The notes beneath the pieces are model-generated. The model saw only the letters and a list, made by a program, of their open reading frames with translations, was not told the origin of the DNA and ran no database searches. A DNA stretch of 11,158 bases, taken from the NCBI GenBank assembly GCA_051881335.1, contig JBJEPR010000173.1, positions 1 through 11,158 on the forward strand. The letters run 5' to 3'. A program made the position numbers and the translations under genes. Numbering within the stretch: position 1 is the first letter of the stretch; each line of letters starts with the position of its first letter. This DNA is from Fimenecus sp051881335. GTDB taxonomy: Bacteria; Bacillota; Clostridia; Oscillospirales; Acutalibacteraceae. This document shows positions 6,674 to 11,158 of the stretch, piece by piece.

Positions 6674-7339
6674 ATGACAGAAGAATTTACAAAATTACAA
6701 AAAAAGACCAAATATGACCTCGCACAAACCGTAAAAAAAGAAAACTTTTTGTTTATAAATGAAAACTACTGCAAAAAAGGACAAACCGTACTGCTCGGCG
6801 ATTCTATAACAGAGCTGTTTAACAGCTATGAGTTCTTCTATGATTTTGCACAAAAAAGCGGACAAGCGGTTTACAACCGCGGCATCAGCGGCGACACCAG
6901 CGACCGTCTTTTGGAGCGGTTAAAATCCAACGCGCTCAATTTAGAGCCCCGCAATTTGGTGCTGTTAATCGGAACGAACGATTTAGGCGTTTGCCTGCCG
7001 CAGGAATTCATTGTGGAGAATATCCGCGAAACGCTGAAAATGACCCGCACGCTTTGCCCGAACACCAATATCGTTTTGCAGGCCGTATACCCTGTCAACC
7101 GTCATATAAACCTTTCCGCACGGCAAATGGTCGGCAAGCGCCGCAACGAGGATATTGCCGCGCTCAACACCGTGCTACGGGAAATTGCCGCGCAATACAA
7201 CGCTTTTTGGCTGGATTTGACCGAGATACTCGCCGATAAAAAAGGCGGGCTTTCTAAGGAATACACATTTGACGGGTTGCATTTAAACGCGCAGGGGTTT
7301 GCCGTTGCCGCAAAAAAGATAATTCCCTGCTTGAAATAG
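6674..7339 (+). CDS. SGNH/GDSL-family esterase or acylhydrolase, cytoplasmic
   Basis: A 221-residue member of the SGNH hydrolase superfamily (GDSL-like lipase/acylhydrolase type 2). All four blocks are present: GDSIT with catalytic Ser44; NRGISGDTSDRLLERL with the oxyanion-hole Gly; LIGTND with Asn102; and DGLHLNAQG with the Asp200/His203 pair completing the triad. The N-terminal 35 residues are charged and there is no signal peptide, so the enzyme acts inside the cell. The family hydrolyses ester or acetyl groups on lipids, carbohydrates or small molecules; the substrate here is unknown. The ATG at 6674 has GGAG 10 bases upstream and a consensus promoter directly before it. The gene diverges from the dockerin gene. 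prfB follows on the same strand with its own promoter, so this is probably a single-gene transcript or reads through into prfB. Confidence 0.9.
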   Translation: MTEEFTKLQKKTKYDLAQTVKKENFLFINENYCKKGQTVLLGDSITELFNSYEFFYDFAQKSGQAVYNRGISGDTSDRLLERLKSNALNLEPRNLVLLIGTNDLGVCLPQEFIVENIRETLKMTRTLCPNTNIVLQAVYPVNRHINLSARQMVGKRRNEDIAALNTVLREIAAQYNAFWLDLTEILADKKGGLSKEYTFDGLHLNAQGFAVAAKKIIPCLK

Positions 7340-7368
7340 TTGCATATTTTTACAGTTTATAGTAAAAT
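7340..7368 (+). promoter_or_regulatory. Sigma-A-type promoter for prfB
   Basis: TTGCAT (7340-7345) begins at the base right after the SGNH stop codon (7337-7339), followed by a 17-base spacer and TAAAAT (7363-7368). Transcription would start near 7375, about 45 bases before the prfB ATG. I see no terminator between the two genes, so read-through from the SGNH gene is also likely. Confidence 0.65.
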
Positions 7369-7419
7369 ACTAAATCGAATTGAGTTTTGTATTATTTTTA
7401 CAGAAAAGGAATTAACGGT

Positions 7420-8541
7420 ATGTTGCAGTTTGAAGAATTGCGTTTGCGGCTTTTGGGGCACGAAAAGGCGTTAAAAGACCTTTCCGAAGCGTTGGGCTTG
7501 CATAAAATGAAAGAGGAAATCGTCACTTTGGAAGAAAAAGCGGCAGAAGACGGCTTTTGGGACGATTTGCAAAATTCCCAAATCGTGTTAAAACGCACAA
7601 GCGCGTTAAAATCCAAGGTCTCGGCGTATGAAAAACTGTGTGCGGATTATGACGACGCACTGGTAATGATTGAACTTTCCGATGAAGAGGGCGATTTGGA
7701 TTTATTGCCCGAATGTGAAGAAAATGTCAAAGCATTTGAAAGCAATTTGGATACGATGACGCTCACCACCCTGCTTTCGGGCGAGTATGACAGCAAAAAC
7801 GCCATTCTCACCTTTCACGCGGGCGCGGGCGGCACGGAGGCGCAGGATTGGGCACAGATGCTGTTCCGTATGTATAACCGCTGGGGCGAGCGCCACGGCT
7901 ACAAGGTTTCGACGCTCGATTACCTCGACGGCGACGAGGCGGGCTTGAAATCCGCGAGCATTCTCATTGAGGGCGAAAACGCCTACGGCTTTTTAAAGAG
8001 CGAAACGGGCATTCACCGCTTGGTGCGTGTTTCCCCGTTCGACTCGGAAGGACGCCGTCACACCTCGTTTGCTTCGTTAGAGGTGATGCCCGAAATCGAC
8101 GACACCATCGAAGTGGAAATCGCACCCGAGGACATCAAAATGGATGTGTACCGTTCCAGCGGCGCGGGCGGGCAAAAGGTCAACAAGACCTCCTCTGCCG
8201 TGCGGTTAACGCACATTCCGACAGGGATTGTCGTCTCCTGCCAGGTCGAGCGCAGTCAGCACCAAAACCGCGAGGTCGCCATGCGCATGCTCAAATCCAA
8301 ATTGGTGGAGATTAAAGAACGCGAGCACCTCGAAAAAATTTCGGATATTAAGGGCGACCAAAAGGAAATTGCATGGGGCAGTCAAATCCGTTCCTATGTG
8401 TTTATGCCCTATCAGTTGGTCAAAGACCACCGCACCAATTTTGAGTCGGGGAACATCAACAATGTAATGGACGGCGATTTGGACGGGTTTATCAATGCCT
8501 ACTTGAAAATGGAATCCCAAAAGAAGTTGGAACAAGGCTAA
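7420..8541 (+). CDS. prfB: Peptide chain release factor 2 (RF2)
   Basis: A 373-residue class I release factor that recognises UAA and UGA and triggers hydrolysis of peptidyl-tRNA on the ribosome. The RF2 tripeptide SPF (residues 205-207, in RLVRVSPFDSEGRRHTSF) identifies RF2 rather than RF1. The catalytic GGQ is at 250-252 in SSGAGGQKVNKTSSA, with Ser at position 246. The C-terminal WGSQIRSYV motif and the helical N-terminal domain are present, so the protein is full length. The ATG at 7420 has AAAAGGA 9 bases upstream; a TTG at 7387 in the same frame lacks a comparable site. The gene is one continuous frame: the UGA and CUU-UGA slippery site that most prfB genes carry near codon 25 is absent, so the usual frameshift autoregulation cannot operate. 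It converges on lysC across a shared terminator. Confidence 0.97.
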   Translation: MLQFEELRLRLLGHEKALKDLSEALGLHKMKEEIVTLEEKAAEDGFWDDLQNSQIVLKRTSALKSKVSAYEKLCADYDDALVMIELSDEEGDLDLLPECEENVKAFESNLDTMTLTTLLSGEYDSKNAILTFHAGAGGTEAQDWAQMLFRMYNRWGERHGYKVSTLDYLDGDEAGLKSASILIEGENAYGFLKSETGIHRLVRVSPFDSEGRRHTSFASLEVMPEIDDTIEVEIAPEDIKMDVYRSSGAGGQKVNKTSSAVRLTHIPTGIVVSCQVERSQHQNREVAMRMLKSKLVEIKEREHLEKISDIKGDQKEIAWGSQIRSYVFMPYQLVKDHRTNFESGNINNVMDGDLDGFINAYLKMESQKKLEQG

Positions 8542-8561
8542 ACCAAAAATACAGCAAAAAA

Positions 8562-8591
8562 CAACTCCCCTTCCGTTCGGAAAGGGAGTTG
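8562..8591. terminator. Bidirectional terminator between prfB and lysC
   Basis: CAACTCCC (8562-8569) pairs with GGGAGTTG (8584-8591). The inner stem is TTCCG/CGGAA with one C-A mismatch and a two-base TT tip (or a four-base loop). Plus-strand transcripts run into CTTCTTTTCT and minus-strand transcripts into TTTTTT, so it ends both convergent genes. Confidence 0.88.
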
Positions 8592-8609
8592 CTTCTTTTC
8601 TGTGTAAAA

Positions 8610-9080
8610 TTAAGCGGGATAAAACGCTTTATGCACGGCAGAAACCGCACGGTCGGCGTCTTTTAAATCAATCAGCACTGAAATTTTGATTTCGCTGGTG
8701 GAAATCATATCAATGTTGATATCGTGCTCATACAGCGCCTCAAACATTTTGGACGCGGTGCCGGGGTGGGACTCCATACCTGCGCCGACCACGGAGATTT
8801 TGGCAACCTCTTTGTCGCAAATGACATTGCTTTCGTCCATATCAAAGGTATCAAGCACGGCTTGCACGGCTTCTTCGGCATTTTCTTTGGAAACGGTAAA
8901 GGTAATATCCTTTGTATCGTCTCTGCCGACAGATTGCAAAATAATATCCACATTGATTTTTTTCTGTGCCAGCTTTGCGAACAGTTTGAACGCCACACCG
9001 GGGTTATTGGGGATTTTCTTCACGGATATACGGGCAACATCGGTATCCTTTGTAACCCCTCTGACAAGCATTTTTTCCAT
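8610..9080 (-). CDS. lysC: Probable aspartokinase beta subunit from an internal in-frame start
   Basis: Inside lysC, the minus strand reads AAGGAGG (9095-9089), 8 bases, then ATG (9080-9078), which is codon 246 of the alpha frame. Translation from here gives 156 residues starting MEKMLVRGVTKD and consisting of the two ACT domains alone. In Bacillus subtilis, aspartokinase II is an alpha2-beta2 enzyme whose beta subunit is the C-terminal part of alpha, made from an internal start at nearly the same place. The same arrangement is inferred here: the ribosome binding site is as good as any in the window. The beta chain would bind the effector amino acid and help form the regulatory dimer. Actual synthesis is not shown by sequence alone. 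Confidence 0.7.
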   Translation of the reverse strand: MEKMLVRGVTKDTDVARISVKKIPNNPGVAFKLFAKLAQKKINVDIILQSVGRDDTKDITFTVSKENAEEAVQAVLDTFDMDESNVICDKEVAKISVVGAGMESHPGTASKMFEALYEHDINIDMISTSEIKISVLIDLKDADRAVSAVHKAFYPA

Positions 9081-9815
9081 TTTTGCGACCTCCTTAACGA
9101 TTGTGCCGGGCACTCTTTTTAAGCTGGAAAGTACTTCGACTTCCACATTGTATTTTTTCGCCATTTCGACGGAACGGTTATTGAGCACCTGCGCGCCGAG
9201 GGTGGCAAGCTCCAACATTTCGTCGTAGGTAATTTCCTGTAATTTTTTCGCATTCTCCACCTTGCGCGGGTCGGCGGTAAATACGCCCTCGACATCGGTG
9301 AAAATCTGACAGCGGTCGGCGTGCATTGCCGCCGCAATCGCCACGGCGCTGGTATCCGAACCGCCGCGCCCGAGGGTGGTCAGGTCATCGTATTTATTAA
9401 TGCCTTGAAAGCCTGCAACCACAACAATGTTGTGGCGGTCGATTTCCGCACGCAGACGGTCTGTCTTAATGGATTTGATGCGCGCCATACCGTAAGCAGA
9501 GCTGGTATTGAAGCCTGCCTGCCAGCCGAGCAAGGACACAACCGGACAGCCGAGCTTCTCAATCGCCATCGCCAAAAGGGCAATCGAAATCTGCTCGCCC
9601 GAGGTCAACAGCATATCCATTTCCCGTTTTGAGGGGGCGGCGTTAATTTCGTGCGCCTTTTCAATCAAATCGTCGGTCGTATCGCCCTGTGCCGAAACCA
9701 CCACGACAACATCGTTGCCTGCACGGTAGGTATCGGTGACGATATTCGCGACATTCATTACTCTTTCGGCATTGGCAACCGAGCTACCGCCGAATTTCTG
9801 AACTATCAGTCCCAT
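8610..9815 (-). CDS. lysC: Aspartokinase (aspartate kinase), alpha form
   Basis: A 401-residue cytoplasmic aspartate kinase. It phosphorylates L-aspartate with ATP, the first step towards lysine, threonine and methionine. The kinase domain (about 1-235) shows KFGGSSV (residues 7-13), TTDDLI, MDMLLTSGEQIS, the GRGGSDTSAVA loop (149-158) and TDVEGVFTADPR. The C-terminal half carries two ACT domains (about 260-325 and 337-401) for feedback control by an end product. The length fits the monofunctional Bacillus type of about 400 residues, with no fused homoserine dehydrogenase. I chose the ATG at 9815, which gives the canonical MGLIVQKFGGSSV start, with GGAGG 5 bases upstream; an ATG at 9842 would run through that site. 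It lies 55 bases after hom on the same strand, so the two are probably co-transcribed. A strong internal start at codon 246 is listed separately. Confidence 0.96.
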   Translation of the reverse strand: MGLIVQKFGGSSVANAERVMNVANIVTDTYRAGNDVVVVVSAQGDTTDDLIEKAHEINAAPSKREMDMLLTSGEQISIALLAMAIEKLGCPVVSLLGWQAGFNTSSAYGMARIKSIKTDRLRAEIDRHNIVVVAGFQGINKYDDLTTLGRGGSDTSAVAIAAAMHADRCQIFTDVEGVFTADPRKVENAKKLQEITYDEMLELATLGAQVLNNRSVEMAKKYNVEVEVLSSLKRVPGTIVKEVAKMEKMLVRGVTKDTDVARISVKKIPNNPGVAFKLFAKLAQKKINVDIILQSVGRDDTKDITFTVSKENAEEAVQAVLDTFDMDESNVICDKEVAKISVVGAGMESHPGTASKMFEALYEHDINIDMISTSEIKISVLIDLKDADRAVSAVHKAFYPA

Positions 9816-9858
9816 AAAAACCTCCAAAATCGACGCAAACACGCCGAATGTTTACTGA

Positions 9859-9875
9859 ATTAAGCCGTGCTTAAT
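9859..9875 (-). other. Inverted repeat over the hom stop codon, in the hom-lysC gap
   Basis: ATTAAGC (9859-9865) and GCTTAAT (9869-9875) are perfect reverse complements around a 3-base loop, and the hom TAA stop (9873-9871) lies in one arm. No T-run follows on the minus strand, so it is not a normal terminator. It may be an mRNA-stability or processing hairpin, or chance. Confidence 0.4.
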
Positions 9876-11106
9876 AATCCGTCACACGGATAAGCGACTG
9901 CGGCACGATGCCGGCGGCTTCGAGTTTGTCGCAAAGCGCCTGTTCGGTGTCGACCGGCGTTACAAACGCCAGTTCGTTTTCGGGCGCATTTTCACGCGAA
10001 AGCACTTTCACCTTGCCGAGTTGTCCTTCTACGGCTTTCAATGCCGTCGCTTTGTCTTGAACCTCTGTGCGGATATACAGCGCAGTCTCCAGCGTTTTGT
10101 GGTCCACCACATAATTTTCCACGCTCTTGCCCCAGCCGAAGGACTTTTTGCGGTCCACATGCTTTGCGCAGTCAATCACATCGGCAACCACGGCGCTTGC
10201 GGTCGGCAATTTGCCTGCACCCTTGCCGTAAAACACGACATCGCCTATTGCGTCGCCGCGCACCAAAATTGCGTTAAACACATCGGTGACGGAAGCGAGC
10301 TGACTGCCGTTTAACACCACTGCGGGGCTGACCATCGCGGAAATCTTCTCATCGGAAAGGCGCTTTGCTCTGCCCAACAGTTTAATCACACCGCCGAAAT
10401 CGCGGACATATTCCACATCCTGCAAGGTGATTTTGGTAATGCCCTCGGTGTAGACCGACTCGGGATATACATGATTCCCGAAGCACAAAGACGCCAAAAT
10501 GCAAATTTTGCGGCAAGCGTCGTGCCCTTCAATATCGGCGGTCGGGTCTTTTTCGGCATAGCCGTTGTCCTGTGCCAATTTGAGCGCGTCTTCAAACCGC
10601 ATATTCTTTTCAATCATCATCGTTAAGATGAAATTGGTTGTGCCGTTCAATATACCGGCGATTTCGTCAATCTCGTTCGCCGCCAAGCACTGGGTAATCG
10701 GGCGGATAATCGGAATACCGCCGCCGACAGACGCTTCAAACAGGAAGTTGACATTATTCTCCTCCGCCAGCTGTAAAAGCTCATAGCCCTTTGCGGCAAC
10801 CAATTCCTTGTTGGAGGTCACCACGCTTTTGCCGGCTTTTAACAGCGACGAAACAAATTCAAACGCGGGGTGCAAGCCGCCCATGGTTTCCACAACGATT
10901 TTGACATCGCTGTCATTTAAAATAATATTAAAATCCTTAATGAATTTATCTGCATTCGGGTCGCCCGGAAAATCGCGCAAATCCAAAATATATTTCAAAT
11001 CCAAAGCGTCACGCGTACTGCGCTTGACAATGCTGTCGTGGTTTTTGTTTAAAACCTCAACGACGCCCGAACCGACGGTGCCGTATCCCATAACCGCTAC
11101 AAACAT
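9871..11106 (-). CDS. hom: Homoserine dehydrogenase with C-terminal ACT domain
   Basis: A 411-residue cytoplasmic enzyme that reduces aspartate semialdehyde to homoserine with NAD(P)H, the branch point to threonine and methionine. The N-terminal Rossmann domain has VMGYGTVGSGV (residues 5-15). TSNKELVAAKG (97-107), EASVGGGIPIIRP (124-136) and GILNGTTNFIL (151-161) follow. The catalytic segment DPTADIEGHDACRK (187-200) provides Asp191, Asp196 and the catalytic Lys200. An ACT domain occupies about residues 338-411. The ATG at 11106 gives the standard start right before the nucleotide-binding strand; the frame stays open to a GTG at 11151, which would add 15 atypical residues. The ribosome binding site is weak (GTGAGAAG close to the ATG). 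The product of the downstream lysC acts two steps earlier in the same pathway; the asparate-semialdehyde dehydrogenase gene between them is not in the window. Confidence 0.96.
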   Translation of the reverse strand: MFVAVMGYGTVGSGVVEVLNKNHDSIVKRSTRDALDLKYILDLRDFPGDPNADKFIKDFNIILNDSDVKIVVETMGGLHPAFEFVSSLLKAGKSVVTSNKELVAAKGYELLQLAEENNVNFLFEASVGGGIPIIRPITQCLAANEIDEIAGILNGTTNFILTMMIEKNMRFEDALKLAQDNGYAEKDPTADIEGHDACRKICILASLCFGNHVYPESVYTEGITKITLQDVEYVRDFGGVIKLLGRAKRLSDEKISAMVSPAVVLNGSQLASVTDVFNAILVRGDAIGDVVFYGKGAGKLPTASAVVADVIDCAKHVDRKKSFGWGKSVENYVVDHKTLETALYIRTEVQDKATALKAVEGQLGKVKVLSRENAPENELAFVTPVDTEQALCDKLEAAGIVPQSLIRVTDY

Positions 11107-11141
11107 CTTCTCACATCCCAATTTATAATGATACGCATAGC

Positions 11142-11147
11142 ATTTTA
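11142..11147 (-). promoter_or_regulatory. Possible -10 element of a hom promoter, cut by the window edge
   Basis: The minus strand reads TAAAAT at 11147-11142, about 36 bases before the hom ATG, the same -10 hexamer as two other promoters here. Its -35 would lie beyond the right end of the window. A TATAAA at 11127-11122 is an alternative, but it lacks a good -35 and is very close to the ATG. Confidence 0.3.
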
Positions 11148-11158
11148 GCACACTTCCC

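Noticed and set aside
7387..7419. An upstream TTG start adding 11 residues to RF2
   Set aside because: The 11 codons span the clear AAAAGGA ribosome binding site of the ATG at 7420, and RF2 proteins start at about that ATG.
9816..9842. An upstream ATG start at 9842 adding 9 residues to aspartokinase
   Set aside because: The extension is translated through the GGAGG site and is absent from the conserved N-terminus of aspartokinases.
11107..11158. Lysine riboswitch, T-box or other leader control upstream of hom
   Set aside because: Only 52 bases of upstream sequence are present, with no recognisable riboswitch or T-box element. It cannot be judged beyond the window edge.
1..11158. A novel defence, mobile or phage system
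   Set aside because: I found no transposase, integrase, nuclease, helicase, toxin-antitoxin pair, tRNA or attachment-like direct repeat. The genes are housekeeping, membrane or secreted-protein genes.

Overview
The window reads as chromosomal DNA of an anaerobic Firmicute, most likely a gut or rumen Clostridia (Oscillospiraceae/Ruminococcaceae-like). The reasons are a very large secreted Ig-repeat protein ending in a type I dockerin, a CmpB-type membrane protein, a Bacillus-style aspartokinase gene with a strong internal start, AT-rich sigma-A-like promoters and AGGAGG-type ribosome binding sites. Base composition looks close to balanced by eye. The species cannot be named from the sequence.

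Layout, left to right. 1-82: hairpin terminator. 83-1367 (minus strand): an HD-domain hydrolase gene followed, with a 26-base overlap, by a CmpB-family multi-spanning membrane protein gene. 1407-1442: terminator. 1456-6465 (minus strand): one gene of about 5 kb encoding a secreted, non-catalytic protein of about 1670 residues, made of bacterial Ig-like domains of several types, a pre-dockerin domain and a C-terminal dockerin. 6466-6673: divergent intergenic region with a good promoter on each strand. 6674-7339 (plus): cytoplasmic SGNH/GDSL hydrolase. 7340-7419: a promoter starting immediately after that stop codon. 7420-8541 (plus): peptide chain release factor 2, encoded without the usual programmed frameshift. 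8542-8609: bidirectional terminator. 8610-11106 (minus strand): hom then lysC, the homoserine dehydrogenase and aspartokinase of the aspartate pathway, with an internal start that probably yields a separate aspartokinase regulatory subunit.

How the genes work together. hom and lysC form a clear two-gene unit that takes aspartate towards threonine, methionine and lysine, and both enzymes carry ACT regulatory domains. The HD hydrolase and CmpB genes look translationally coupled. The dockerin protein appears to be a single-gene unit with its own promoter and terminator. It has no catalytic, LPXTG or SLH module, so its surface role probably depends on a cohesin partner encoded elsewhere.

I see no CRISPR array, transposon, phage, RNA gene or defence system. 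The most interesting points are the architecture of the dockerin protein, the predicted lysC internal start, the frameshift-free prfB, and three promoters sharing the same -35 hexamer and spacer. All of the window is covered by genes or short intergenic sites; no gap exceeds about 210 bases.
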